Shown piece by piece: positions 1-12,068 of a stretch of DNA of 64,000 nucleotides. The stretch comes from Paraspadella gotoi. Its lineage: Eukaryota; Chaetognatha. Location: NCBI GenBank assembly GCA_051294375.1, contig CM119263.1:26907247-26971246 (forward strand). The letters are read 5' to 3'. Each line of letters begins with the position of its first letter. Positions within the stretch are counted from its first letter, which is position 1. Both the position numbers and the translations under genes were made by a program. The notes under the pieces were generated by a model. The model was not told where the DNA came from, made no database searches, and saw nothing but the letters and a program-made list of their open reading frames with translations.

Positions 1-817
1 CAGCGCAGTTGGCGTCGACGAATCCGCGTTGAGGCCAACTTATGGCCCTTTTGGCCTCCGATGGCTCGAAGATGGGGACGCATTTGACGCCTTGGGGATT
101 CGGTGATGGAAAAGTGGGGAAGGGAACGAGGGTGGAGAAGGGCGGAGGGGAAGAGGTGAGTCGGAACGAAGAATGGATAGAGGATGAGGCAAGTGACGAA
201 GTGAAAGTCGTGAGGATGAGAAGAGTTTAAACGTGAACAATTCAAGTCTGAGATGAAAAATGTGATGACGGGAGATTTGTTGATAATATCGATAAATAAT
301 ATAGATTATAGAGTGTGAAATGCAGCGGAAAATTTTGAATGAATAAAACGATTATTTTTATTTTTAATGAGGAATTTAAAGATGTTGATGTTGTTTAAAT
401 TTAACCAAAAAAATAATAATCAACGAATTACAAATTTACGTCACGAAATGCTTGTTGTTGTAGTTGTTGTTGTTGTTATTGTTGTTAAGCGGAGAAGAGA
501 CTGACCCGAACCCAACCCGCCGAAGACTTGGAGGGAGACGGCGAGAAGAGCGATGACCACCATGGAGTCCGCAATGTAGCTGAGGAAGGGGTTGGAGGGT
601 GGGAGGGTGGAAGGGTGGTTAAGTGGAGGTGGAAACGAGAGTGGAAAATTGTAATGGTGAAAAACTGTATAATTAGAGCGGATGTGGGATAGTAGGACTT
701 GAATTATTAAATAAAATTATATTATTACCTCGAAAAGAGATCCCACCAAGGGCGAAGCGAGTCAAAGTCTCTCTCCGTTTGAACGCTTTGAAAAGCGCTC
801 GAAGTGTCGAACGACAT
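1..817 (-). CDS. LRRC8-like volume-regulated anion channel subunit, 5' exons only (runs off left edge)
   Basis: Three exons join in frame: 817-729 (ATG at 817), 579-506 and 90 to beyond position 1. All junctions are GT-AG, and the phases (2, then 1) match. The first exon ends in the RPWWDLF motif that opens TM1 of LRRC8 proteins (KPWWDVF in LRRC8A). The second encodes a hydrophobic span beginning YIADSMVVIALLAV. The third begins the first extracellular loop with GVKCVP and continues to FVDANC, matching the conserved cysteine positions of that loop. The LRRC8 family forms hexameric plasma-membrane anion and osmolyte channels with a 4-TM pore domain and cytoplasmic LRRs; the rest of this gene lies outside the window. 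It is a tandem paralogue of the gene at 1811-5359, on the same strand and about 1 kb downstream of it. The exon boundaries within TM1 differ from those of its neighbour. Confidence 0.8.
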
Positions 818-1810
818 TTTATCAGTTTAACGAGTAAAATTTACAAGGAAATTGTTATTTTGTTTATTAGCTTTTCTTGGTCAACTTTGTCATGTCTGGA
901 GCAAAGCGGAAAAAAAAAGTTTATATAAACGAATATTGATCATAAATGAAGCGGGAATAGTAAAAAAGTTTTCGGCACATTACGCATTATAACTTTTGAG
1001 TATTTCGTCAAGGCAACTAGTAATGGTTATCTATTTACAATTAGTCACATTTGCTTCGTTAAAAACTATTATAAAACTAATATTTGTAATTGTTTATAAT
1101 TGTTTATATTTTATGTCGTTTTCTGTTTCGTTTCGTCGTCGATCGTCGCATTTTCGTCCTTAAATTCCTCATTTGGTTTCGTCGCGCGAAGGCGAAGGCG
1201 AAGAGATTCCGATTGATCGCTATCTTGATTTCTATCCACCTGATGAAAGTGAATATAGGTTTTTTTTGAGTCGATATCAAAACTCGAGGTTTGATTTTTC
1301 ACACCCAATTTTCCGTTGAATATATATTAACTGGGTGATTTATTAGTAGTTAATTATGACCGATATAATTTTTTTAGATAATGCGTTTGCTAGAAATCAT
1401 ATCGCAGATAAATATCTGATTCTGTAGCTTTAAGCATAATCAATTCAAACTACAGCTCTACGCCATGGCTTACCGATTTGTTTTTGTTTTTTTTCTCATG
1501 TTAGTAATTAATAGCGATTAATGATTATGACTGAAAATGAAAAAAAATTAACGTTCTTTTAATATGTTCAGCACAGGCATTGAGACATACCAACAAAAGC
1601 ACGCGGACTAAATGCCTAAAACTTACTGCAAAGACGATTATAATTAATTGGGTGCGGAGAATTTCGAGTAATTTGCGGCAACTTGCGGCAAAAGAGTGCA
1701 AAATAAGTGAGAAAACAGCAAGAAGAGTCTCTACTGATCATCCTCGGACCCCAACAAATAAAAAGCGCCACGCCCACGAATGGACCCGGGTCGGAGGCTC
1801 AAAAAGCGCG
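818..1810. other. Intergenic region between the two LRRC8-like genes
   Basis: AT-rich, with no convincing coding exon. It must hold the 5' flank of the left LRRC8-like gene and the 3' UTR of the right one. A short minus-strand ORF at 1111-1308 has no recognisable domain and no splice context. I see no RNA gene. Confidence 0.5.
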
Positions 1811-2472
1811 TCATACGTTGCCGTCGTCGTCGTTGCTGAGTCGGCCGACCCTCTCGAACATGTTGGGATGGAGGTCGGAACTCCGGAAGGTCTTGGCGAC
1901 CCCCGCGGAGATCCCCGCCATCATCCGAGCGTCGACGCGGACTTCCTTCAGAGACGCCAGAGTCAACGCCGCCTCGTTCAGCGCCTCAAGAGGATTCCCG
2001 TCGATCCAGAGACACTTGAGGTTCAGGAGACGCCGGATCTCAACGGGGATGTCGACGATCTCGTTGTCGGAGACGTCGAGGAAGTTAAGATCCTCCAAAT
2101 GGACTAGGGGTTGGAGAGAGACGACCCCGCATCGACTGCACTTGAGGGTCTTGAGGTGACGAAGGCTGGAGAGCGGAGACAGGTCGTCCAGATTCTTGTT
2201 GAAGGACAAATCGAGCTCGACCAGGTGGTCACCGCCGATCTGGGTCAGCGCGAGAGAGTTTGGCAGGCAAAGGAGGTCTTGGTCAGCCAGGGAGAGGGTC
2301 TTCTCGCCGGCGTGCTCGCCTTGCTTCAGGCGATCTTTCAGTGCGGAGAGCGGCCAGCTGGAGGGAAGGAAGGAGGGTTAGAAAAACAACTTAAAATTAT
2401 AAGGTCTCGGTTTTTAAACAAATATTTGCATTTCATTTCTGTTAATTTTTATTTGCATATTTGTTATCTTTC

Positions 2473-2515
<43 letters not shown>

Positions 2516-5359
2516 TGATTGATTTGATTGATTTGATTGATTTGAATGATTTGATTGATTTATTTATAAAAAATAATTAATTAATTAATTAATTAATTAA
2601 TTAATTAATTAATTAATTATTTTTTATAAATAATATTTTAAATTTTTTATTTATTTCTTTCATTATTTCTGTCCGCCCTTTCTCTGTCCCTTCAACCTCC
2701 TTCTTTTCTTTTATTTCCTTTCCTTTTTTTTCTCCACCCCAACCAACCCTCACCGCTGATTAGTGACCAACGCCTCCAACTCCTCGTGGAATCCCGGATC
2801 CATAAAGTGGCAAAAGTTCTCGGCGATGTCCTTGTCCGTTTCCCTCAACAAATACAACATAAATCCGGTGTCGCTCCCTTTTTTCCGGCGAATGTTGCCG
2901 GAAAGAAAAGTAACTTGCTCATCTTTCCGGAGAAGCGGCAGGTCGTTTCCGGCCGGGGCTCCGGCGCCGAGAGTGACAACGTCGTCGAATACGTCGTCGT
3001 CGGTCGATTTCGTTTTTTTCGTCGTCGTCGTCGTCGTTTTTTCACATCCGCAGCAGTTGAGCATGACGCGACACCAGCCGAGTATTCCGTAGATGTCGGC
3101 GATGGCGAAGATGCCCACCTGGTGGTGGGATGAGGTAAAGCGAAATAAAGATTACGAAAAAAAACAAGCGAAAAATACTACTTCACTAACCAAATCAAAA
3201 TGATTCTCAGAAGAAAATTGCTGTTTAATGAATATCGAACTTGAAGCAACCAAAATCCTCTCGAACCGACTCTTTATATGCAAAGTACTAAACCCCAGTG
3301 GTCGAAAAGACCCGATCGGCCGCTGTTCCCGCATTAAAGTATTAAAGCAAGGACAAATAGGCAAATAGGCAAATAGGCAACCAGGCACTCTTGGTACTTC
3401 TTTACTATCAGTGGCTGCGCGAAGGAGCTTCCTTCTTCGTTTTTTTTTCCTCACTCTATAAAATATACTGGTTGTAACAATTTCATAATGAAAACAAAAA
3501 TGTAAATAAAATTAAGAAGAAAAACAAAAGGAATCCCGACCTCGATCAAAAATACGATCTGCAGCCACTTGGACAAGGTCGTCGTCTTGTTGACGCAGAC
3601 GTAATCCTCGGCGTCGAGGAGGTGATCATGGGACGCCGCCGGTAGATGGCAGGCGAAGAAGAAGTCGAAGTCCGACGCCGCCAAGTGCGCCACGCCCAAG
3701 ATGAACACGCCCACAACGAGGCAGAGAGACGCGAAGGATTTAATGTAGTAGGTGACGGATGAGTGAACGGACGTCTCGAGGAGGTTGGACATGGAGACCA
3801 CCTTGGATGTTGGGTGGTTGGGTGAGAGAGAGAGAGAAAGAAAGGGAATAATAGAGTAAAAAAATTAATAATAAGAAGTAAAGAAGTAAAGAATTAGAAA
3901 AAATATAAATGAGAGAAAAAACTAACGCAAATGTTCCGTTTTTGTGATTCTCATTTTTATCACAATCACCTCCTCACAAAGCGTCATCGCCTGTTCCGCT
4001 TCTTTCACGTCCATCTTCTCCTTCAACGATAACGCCTGTTATATTGAAAAGCGATCTCACAATAAGACTTTGTCAAATTGATAACATTCACAACGACAAT
4101 GTCCGTCTCACCTCGATCACGTGCTCCGATTTGGGTTCCTCTGGTTCTCCCCATCCTCTGCTCAATTTGCACTCACGACCCGATTTCCTCTCGTCCATGT
4201 ATTCCATCAGCTTCTTGACGTTTTTCCTGCGCACGGGCGTCTTGCTGCAACGTTCCACCAGATTGCCAAAGTCTTGGATCTGATCTCGGCAAACGCCCGT
4301 CCAAAGGTTGTTGACTATGACGAAGAGGATGACCTTAGGGGGGGAGAGTGGAAGGGGGAGTATATAGAGAAGAGAAGAAAAGAGAAGAAAAGAAAAGAAA
4401 AGAAAAGAAAAGAAAAGAAAAGAAAAGTAAAATAAAATAAAATACTGAGACTCTAGTCAAAATTTGTACCCCCATAAATCCATTCCTCACCTGAAAGAAT
4501 AAAAAGTAAGGAAAGTACTTTGCGTAAAGTGGCCATTGTTCGGTGCACTCTTGATTGACGAAATACATTTGCGGAGGATTGTAATCAATGGTCTTGTTGG
4601 CGGCGACGCATTGGAGGGCACCAGAACCTGAAAATTTAATTTGGGTCTAAAACTAAGGTGTTGCTTATAATATCAAAATCATTCTAATTCTCTCATTCCG
4701 TTTGTCTGTACCAGAGAATATAATAGAAATCTGATAATATTTTTGGAGATTCTCTACCGATGTATTTTGTTGATATAAAAGATTATAGATCTTTAAAATA
4801 TTTTTATAACGTCACAAATATGATTAATAAATGTGTCTCGGTATATTCACACCGCTTCACGTCCACCATCATTAGCATTCCATTGGCTCAGGGGAAACAC
4901 ACCATCCCAGGCGTTGTGTTCCATCCCACGACTTCCCTCTGCCTTGGCAAAGCGATACCGTCCTCGGGGTAACCGCGCCAATGACTGGAGGCGTCACTGA
5001 GGGTCGGACGCTCGCGAAGCAAGAGTGAGATGCCCCATCCAAATGGGCATCGTGGGCATACAAGTATCATTAAAAAAATTACATGGATTTGCAGGGAAAA
5101 GCCGGTTTGCATTATGAACGTCTTTAAACACTAGATTTTCATGAATACCCATCGCATTATGCATAATGCAAATTATATTCTGGATTAAACTAGAAACGCC
5201 ATTTTTCTAACCTTGAAAAAGATCTGCTGTGACGGAAGTGACGGATAACAACATCATGGCGTCGATGGAAAACTGTTCGACGACTTCCCACCAAGGTTTG
5301 ATGAAGTGGACAGAGTCGCCGACTTGGATCAACGACAACGCCTTCTTCATGTACGCCAT
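1811..5359 (-). CDS. LRRC8-like volume-regulated anion channel subunit with a short LRR domain
   Basis: Seven exons: 5359-5212, 4627-4491, 4333-4112, 4035-3970, 3801-3541, 3118-2754, 2357-1811. All splice sites are GT-AG with consistent phases, giving 581 residues. The start puts the KPWW motif at residues 21-24, the same position as in vertebrate LRRC8A. Predicted segments are TM1 about 26-46, a first extracellular loop with two cysteines and an NKT sequon, TM2 starting at AKYFPY, a cytoplasmic loop containing EQAMTLCEEV, TM3 about 208-228, a second loop with two cysteines, and TM4 about 262-295. A linker with GFMLYLLRETD aligns to the LRRC8A FAFMLHLIDQYD segment. LRRs follow (LVELDLSFN, LNFLDVSDNEI, LKCLWIDGNPL). 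The LRR part is about 160-180 residues, roughly five or six repeats, against 15-17 in vertebrates. The fourth exon's donor was chosen by homology (GAG|GTGATT); a later donor would break the frame. Family assignment is firm; whether it forms channels alone is unknown. Confidence 0.9.
2466..2635. repeat. Simple repeats and AT palindrome in the last LRRC8-like intron
   Basis: A (GATT)n tract is followed by a (GATTT)-like tract and then a (TTAA)-rich run of about 45 bp. The run is bracketed by a perfect inverted repeat (TTATTTATAAAAAATAATTA on one side, its complement on the other), so it could form a long AT hairpin. Confidence 0.85.
4372..4430 (+). repeat. (AAAAG)n microsatellite
   Basis: An uninterrupted run of AAAAG units lies in the intron between LRRC8-like exons 2 and 3. 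Confidence 0.9.
4833..5062 (-). mobile_element. Dispersed ~240-bp element with terminal hairpins, copy 1
   Basis: This is the inverted copy of the sequences at 9023-9272 and 33994-34213. Shared blocks include the GGCGGTGTGAATATACCGCC-type hairpin end, GGTTACCC(T), the GACCCTCAGTGACG block, CGCTTTGCCAA and, at the other end, a GATGCCCAT...ATGGGCATC hairpin. It lies in the first intron of the right LRRC8-like gene. There is no ORF, so it is a short non-autonomous element (MITE or SINE-like). I saw no clear target-site duplication and no convincing tRNA A and B boxes. Confidence 0.7.
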
Positions 5360-7169
5360 TGTGATGTCGTCAGCTGCCGCTTTAGCTAACGGGGAATGTG
5401 GTTGCCTTCAGCTTTTCAAAACTCTTAAGTAAGTTCGATCAAGTTTAAGTCGGGTAAGTTCTGTGTTTTTCTATTCGCTGAAAATAAGTCGTCGGACCAG
5501 TTTTTCTCATTTCGGACGAATTTAAAGAGAAAACTGGTTAAATTCGGAGCTTTTATTGACTGAATAAATTGTTAAGTAAAAAAAAAACTGTGACGATTAA
5601 CAGACTAAAGTTTTTTATATTATTAATTTATGATTTTATATGATAAATACTTCGAACGAAAAAACTTGGGTGGATTGTTTCACTTCAGCGAAAAAAAATT
5701 TTTTGATTCCAAAAAAAAAAATTCAGAATCACGAAACGATGGTGGGATTGTAGAAATGATAGAATTCAATCGAGGAAAAGTAATAAGTATAAAGGTAATA
5801 AGTTAAAATAAGAAATATTTACTTTCGTTCAGACTATAGTTTTCGTAATTTTATCCTTCTTCTGCCGGCGAGTTTCGATTGGAACCCGCATTGCGTTTGT
5901 TAGAAAATCGAAACTGCCCAGATCGCTTCTGTGGGCGAAGCATTTTAGATATCGACTTTTCAATTTTTTTTTAAATTCCCACTCGGAGAAAACTCTTGCA
6001 TAAAAAAATATTTTGGCCGGTCGCATCGGTTGCCTAATTTAATGTAATATACCGCTCTACGTTGGTCGTTGTGAACTTTTTGCGAAAGAGTGAGATAGAG
6101 AGAGAGAGAGAGAGAGAGAGTTTCGTGTCTGATCATCGTGGTTCGATCGAGTTGGAGCAAGAAAAAGCTTTATTTTGTAAGAACCTGGAAGTTGGATGAT
6201 TCATGTCGAATCTAAAGTTAACAACACGAACATTGAACGTTAAACTCTCCAAAAAAATTAAACTCCAGAAATGTTTGCACAAAAAAGTTCTTTTTATAAA
6301 CTTTCGGTTTGTAATCGTTAAAAAAACTTTTAAAGTAAACATAGATTAACTCTGTTTATTCAAGTAATTTTTTTTTATGACATTTCAAATTTTCAAATTT
6401 GAAATAAAAAAAAAACCAGCTGGTCGCCGTTGAAGTTCCGCGCATAAAATCCAAACCAGAATTCGGGTCTTTCGTGCGCGAATCTCTGGCGACAAATTTG
6501 AGGCAGGTTTGGACGAATCGGGTAGGGACGACGACGACGACGACGACGACGTCGATGACGACGACAACAACGACGACAATTTTTTTCAACTTCCTAATAA
6601 GAGAAACAGGAAAAGTTATCTAAACGTTAATTTTCTGCAACGTCTTCCGTTCTTTTTTTTTTTACTTTATTTGACATTTTTTTGCATTTTTAGTTGTTAT
6701 TAGTTAATAAATTTTGTTTTCTTTGTTTGTTTAATTTTTTGCTTGGTTTTGTTTGTTTCTTTTGTGATTGTTGTTATTTAGTTTTGTTTCTTGATTTTTT
6801 TTCCCTTTCCTTTCAATTTCTTTCCCTAACAAAACTAAAATTAAAACAAAACAACAAAATAAATCGAACTATTCTGAGTGGAATTTTGAGAGGATAAAAA
6901 ACTAATTTCATTTAACTGTTATATTTGATACAATTCAATCTCAAAAATGAAATCACAGACAGGAGTCAATAAGACAATAATTTCGAGGCAATCAATCTTA
7001 AAAATCGTATCAATCAAAAGAAACTACGGGAATAAAATTAAAACAACAAAGAGGAAAAGAGCGAACGGAAATAAAAAAGCGCTCGTTGGCAAAAATTCGA
7101 AAGAGCGTTACAACCGAAGTGTGACTTTTTCACAATTAAGCAGTGAAACAGCAACGGAGTGATTTTTCT
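5360..7169. other. Intergenic: LRRC8-like 5' flank and BLVRA 3' flank
   Basis: AT-rich, with a (GA)n tract at about 6092-6121 and a (GAC)n tract at about 6525-6585. ORFs here are products of these repeats (poly-V, poly-D, poly-S) and have no domain content. A minus-strand AATAAA (seen as TTTATT near 6664) could serve BLVRA polyadenylation but is about 500 bp past the stop. Confidence 0.5.
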
Positions 7170-9725
7170 TCACACTTCCACCGCCGAGCAGCACTCCTCA
7201 ACTTCCTCCGCGATCCGTAATATCGTCAACACGTGTCCTTTGTGACTCTCTGCGTCGGCAATGGCTTCGGCTGCGTCGGCAGCAGCAGCGACATAGTCTC
7301 TAGCATAGTCTCTCGCATCGGCAAAGTCTCTAGCGGCTTCGACGCGACGAGCGAAGAGTTTGAGGTCGTGAAGCCACCAATCCTCGTAGCGCCACTCGGG
7401 AAGTTTCAAGACGTTGCCGTATTGCATTTTGAAGACGACCTGCGATGAAAAAGAAGGGGCTTGATTATGAGCGGTATTATTAGTAGTAAAGTTTATATAT
7501 ATTCTTCGGCAAAATTTTTTTTTTTCTCTTTTAAAACTAAATTTTTAGTCGACTTCAATTTCATAGCAATGGAGAAAATGCCCTCTTGAATTTAAAAAAA
7601 AAATCATTTCTCATTTATTTTCTAATCTTTCTGATATATAATAAAGTATGTACGTCGTTTCTGTTAAGTACTGGATTTTTATTTTCTTGACATATTTTGG
7701 ATTCAAGAACTTCTCACCTAATCCGTCGTGTGTTGGAAAAAAATACATTATAAAAAGAAATAAAACGCTTTTTTCCCAAATTTAGGATGCAGTGTATTTA
7801 ACTTTGTTAAAACAATTAATGAGAACCTTTATATATGTTTTTTTTTAGTTATTTTGTATGAAATTGGGTTTAACCTGTTTTCTCGGCGTCAAGGAGTCAC
7901 TTTGTTCTTCGATCCAAGTGATTTCGCTGCCTTCAGATGTCGCAAGACGAACTATCAACCTAAGAGTAAAAGATAAGTCAACAAAAGAACAGTCGACTCT
8001 GTTTACTAAAATACCTACCTCAAGTGGGTCCCGTCGTCTGAATCGTATTCAAGTTGCGCGCTGGTGACTGTCAAAGGACCGAATAGGTGCACCAGCCAGC
8101 TTAGACGAGAGATACCTGGAGTAATTACGTAATTAAGTTGAATATAGAAAAAATATAGGTAACGCGCATATCATTTAATGCAAACCATATCATACAACTA
8201 TCAAGTCGCCGTTCAGTGTTCACCCTGAAAAGAGAGGAAAACCCATGGAGTCCATGTCTCCCGAGACTTCGCGCCATGTAGAGCAGACCACTTGGAGTGG
8301 ACCCATCGACGCAACTCCGCTTTCAGACTCTTGAACTGCGTTGAGAGAAGCTCGATTTGGGACACGTAGAGCGTCACTCCTGTAGGAGCAGGGAGGGTGA
8401 AGTGGCGCGGGTGGAGCGAGGAGTTAGTGGATTGAAAATAGTCAGGAATGTTGTAGTAGAATTAATAGGATTATTGAATGAATTTATGGATGGATGGGTG
8501 GTCGGATTGTTGGATAGATGAATGAATTATGATTGGATGAATTGATTGAATTAATGAATGAAGGAATAAGAGAGAGAATAGACGAGGAGATTGATTGATG
8601 GATGGATTAAAAGATGGTTTGAAGGATGAATCAATCTATGTATGGTTGAATGGAAAGATGAAATGACGGACGGATGGATAAATGGATGGACGGCCAAACG
8701 TCTCGCCTTTTTCCTCGGCGAGCGCGTAGAGGCTTTCCGCTTCTGCGACGGAGAGAGCGAGGGGATACTCGACCAACACGTGTTTCTTCGCCTTCAAGAA
8801 TCGACGGACGAGTTGAGCGTGATTGGCAGATTCTGACATCGACCAGGCAATCAAGCAATTCGAAAGTGATTACGTTAAAGACTTTAGTCGGTTCTTTTTT
8901 TTTTTTAAACTTTATTCAATCAAATATTTAATCGAAAAGTCTTTCTAAGAATTATTAATTTAATTATTGAATTACAATCAGTCAGTCAAAAAAGTTCTCG
9001 GCAAAATAAATTGGGTATTATGGCAACAGCCGGGTTGCCTGTGATGCCCATTCGGATGGGCATCACACCCGTTGGCTTTGGGGGCTTCCGACCCTCAGTG
9101 ACGCATCCAGTCACTGGCGCGGTTACCCTAGGACGGTCTCGCTTTGCCAACGCAGAGGGAAGTCGTTAGGACTGTGGATGGGACACTACACTGGGATGGT
9201 GTGTTCCCCCTCTGAGCCAATGGATTTGGCTGAAGGATGACGGACGTGAGGCGGTGTGAATATACCGCCACAGTATAATGAAAAAAAAGCTTGAACTCAA
9301 ATACATCGTCAATCAATGAAAGAGTGGACCGGAACCCTCACCCGTGGAAATGACGACTGCGTCGGTGTGATCGGCCCGTTCCACTTCCTCCAGTGAAAAC
9401 TGATCGATGCTCTCGTAGTCGGTTTGGCTTCTTCGGGACACGATTCCTTATGTACATTTATTATATTGTTTTCCCGCTCGTTAGCAAATAATTATAAAAG
9501 TCTTTTTATATAGATTCAAAGCTATATAGATTTTGCTCATCTCACTAACTCACCGGAAAGTTCGAATCCCCTCTCTTCCGCCTCGTCCGACAAGATCGCC
9601 TCCAGCCTCGAATGTCCGGCGGAACCTAGACCAATCACCGCGAAGAACAACCGACCAATTAGATTTGACGAGGAGACGTCGGATAACTCAACGTTCGAGA
9701 CGTGGTTCTCATTAACTCGAGACAT
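7170..9725 (-). CDS. BLVRA: Biliverdin reductase A
   Basis: Seven exons: 9725-9554, 9446-9342, 8832-8707, 8379-8224, 8115-8019, 7959-7875, 7439-7170, totalling 1011 nt and 336 residues (human 296). The enzyme reduces biliverdin to bilirubin with NAD(P)H in the cytosol. Visible landmarks in order are a Rossmann GxGxxG (AVIGLGSAG), IVSRR, ESIDQFSLEEV, the family signature HVLVEYPLALS with its EYP core, GISRLSWLVHLFG, and a C-terminal AEEVEECC that keeps the terminal Cys pair. The His of the human C-terminal zinc motif is not obvious. Differences from human are a longer N-terminus (about 20 residues) and an Ala/Asp-rich insertion near the C-terminus. Intron 3 reads best as GC-AG (AAAAAG|GCGAGA); the resulting protein aligns to human without a gap. 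Intron 2 carries a dispersed element. Confidence 0.93.
8470..8690 (+). repeat. Degenerate GATG/GAAT tetranucleotide tract
   Basis: Repeated GGATGGAT, GAATGAAT and GATTGATT units in BLVRA intron 3, directly next to the exon 3 donor. Confidence 0.75.
9023..9272 (+). mobile_element. Dispersed ~240-bp element with terminal hairpins, copy 2
   Basis: The longest of three copies. The left end is GCAACAGCCG, followed by a near-perfect hairpin (GATGCCCAT TCGG ATGGGCATC). The right end is a GGCGGT...ACCGCC hairpin ending CCACA. It lies in BLVRA intron 2 in the orientation opposite to the host gene. It is non-coding. Confidence 0.75.
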
Positions 9726-10298
9726 GATTCTAATTCTTTCTATTTTTTTTTTTTGGCATAAGAAATTTTCGCGAAAGAGTTGGTTCGAAATATTGTTATG
9801 ACGGTCCCTATTATTTTTGTGGTCGTTTCGTTTGAGTATTGTTTTTCGTTTGAGTTTTTTTTTTTCCGCGTCACGAAATTAATTCCATTTAATTCGATTA
9901 GTCTGATTCAAAGATTTACAATGTTATTTCTCGCATTGTCTTCGTCGCTTTCGCTTCGTCCGTAACACAAGCCCAAAAAGCAATTGACTTTTGTCATACT
10001 TTGATATTAATCGCGACCAATGAGGGTTTATCTTATCTCACTTTTCGATGCAGTTTCACGATTTATAAGCGACGAAGTTCGTGAAAACATGTTTCTTGAT
10101 TCACTTCAAAATTCTTTCACAAAACAGTTTGAAATCACGTTGACGATTGCACCGGCAGAGTTCCGTGAAGTTTATTTCATTATTTATGTATTTTTGTTAT
10201 CTTTAAAATGGGAAGTGAGCTTTCACTGTCACAACTTAAATTACTCCGAAGAGCTTAGACGAAAGTCAGAGAGAGAGAGAGAGGAGAGAGAGAGGAGG

Positions 10299-10376
<78 letters not shown>

Positions 10377-10803
10377 TTAATGAATGAATGAATGTATGTG
10401 TCATATCACGTAATTTTTTACTCATGGCCTAGAAATTGCAGAGTCACGTTGAAAGGTACGGTTACAGTAGCCATTTTTTTAAAAAAATTAACAATATTTT
10501 TTTCGCTTTATTTGCCAATAAAAAAGCTTGTGTTGTTATCGTAAATAAGGCGAAAATAAATGTGATCGATGAAATTACTATTTTCCGTGGCAACATTCAG
10601 ATATTTATTGAAATATAATTAAATAATTACTTGTATCGACACGCAAACACAAAATTGTAACGAAGAAAAAACATTTTTCCCGGAGCAGAAATCTTTTTAA
10701 TCATCGCACATTCATTTTTTCCTTGTTTTTGTCGATTTCTTTTTTTTTTTTGTGTGTGTAATAATTTTTATTTCACCGCGGAAAGATCGATGCGGGGCGA
10801 AGC

Positions 10804-10900
<97 letters not shown>

Positions 10901-12025
10901 AAAGAAAGAAGGAAATCACAGTTGCAACTGAAAAAGAAAGTTTAAGTAGTTCTCCAGAGATCACTGGGGTAAGGGCGAAGAAGGGGCAGAGGGAGAAAGA
11001 GAGGGAGAGGGAGAGGAAGGGGAAGAGGAAAAGAAGAAGTGCGAAGAGAAAATGAAATAAATAATAATTAATAATTAGTTAAAAAAAGAGCCGAAAAAGA
11101 GAATAAGAATAAGTATAACAGATAGGAGAAAAGAGAGTAGAATACAAAGAGGAGAAAGAGTAGAAGGAGAAGAGGTAGGAGAAGAGGAAGACGCTAGAGG
11201 ACAAGTGATAGAGGATGAGGGAGAGTTCAGAGGAGTAGAGGGAGGAGAGGAAGGAGAGTACAGAGAAGTAGAGGGAGGAGAAGATCGAAAATTGAAAAAG
11301 GACGAAAACGAAAAATCAAAGAGAAGCAAATATTTCTTCAGCTCGAGAAAAGTAACCTTCGCGCTTTATCAAGTGGTTATATATAAGTACTTTTCTGTCA
11401 AACCAATTTTCTAATAAAACGTATTAAAATGTAATAAAATTTTTTTTTAAAGGAATCAACCGAGTAAAGTATTATATTTTTTAACCTTTTGTGGAATTCA
11501 ATTATAAGTTAAACTTAAGATTCAAATTAAATTCTTTTACACGAAGGAATACGCCTCTTCTCAAAAATATATTTAGTCATAAAGGAGACATGATTCGACG
11601 AAAAAATCCCGAGTTCGAATCCCACGAATATCGGTTCTTTTATTATGAGTTTGACGATCCTAAATTTACGGGAAGCCAGGAGGCCTTCGTCAGAGGACCT
11701 AAATATTTATCGAGGACTCTTTAAGAAGAGATTTGGCGTGACGATGGCCTCTTGTAAGGACCTCGCATTCCATCTTGACTCACAAACGGAAATGATGACA
11801 ATGTGACGATCACGATGATAACTTAGCAATGTGATGTGTCGATCGGATTTACGCTCAAGATCCTCTTGTGAGAAGTGACTCTTTCTTTGAAGGAATCTCG
11901 TGACGAGAAGGGATTACCCGAATAAAAAACTGTTCTTTCAAAAATAGGACGTTTCTTAGTCCTAGAAACTTGTGTTGCAACTGCGTTAGGGCCCAACCCC
12001 TCTTTACTTAGAAAATTCTCGTGAG

Positions 12026-12068
<43 letters not shown>

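Noticed and set aside
1580-2485. Plus-strand ORFs over the LRR exon
   Set aside because: Shadows of the minus-strand LRRC8-like last exon, which has a continuous LRR pattern.
6356-6589. Poly-V and poly-D ORFs
   Set aside because: They come from the GAC trinucleotide tract; no conserved context.
10754-10964. ORFs of RERERE or SLSLSL type (also 10020-10391, 24918-25193, 63739-63921)
   Set aside because: Direct translation of GA/CT dinucleotide repeats.
11575-11640. Possible tRNA (GAGTTCGAATCCC resembles a T-loop)
   Set aside because: No matching acceptor stem, D-arm or anticodon stem could be folded around it.
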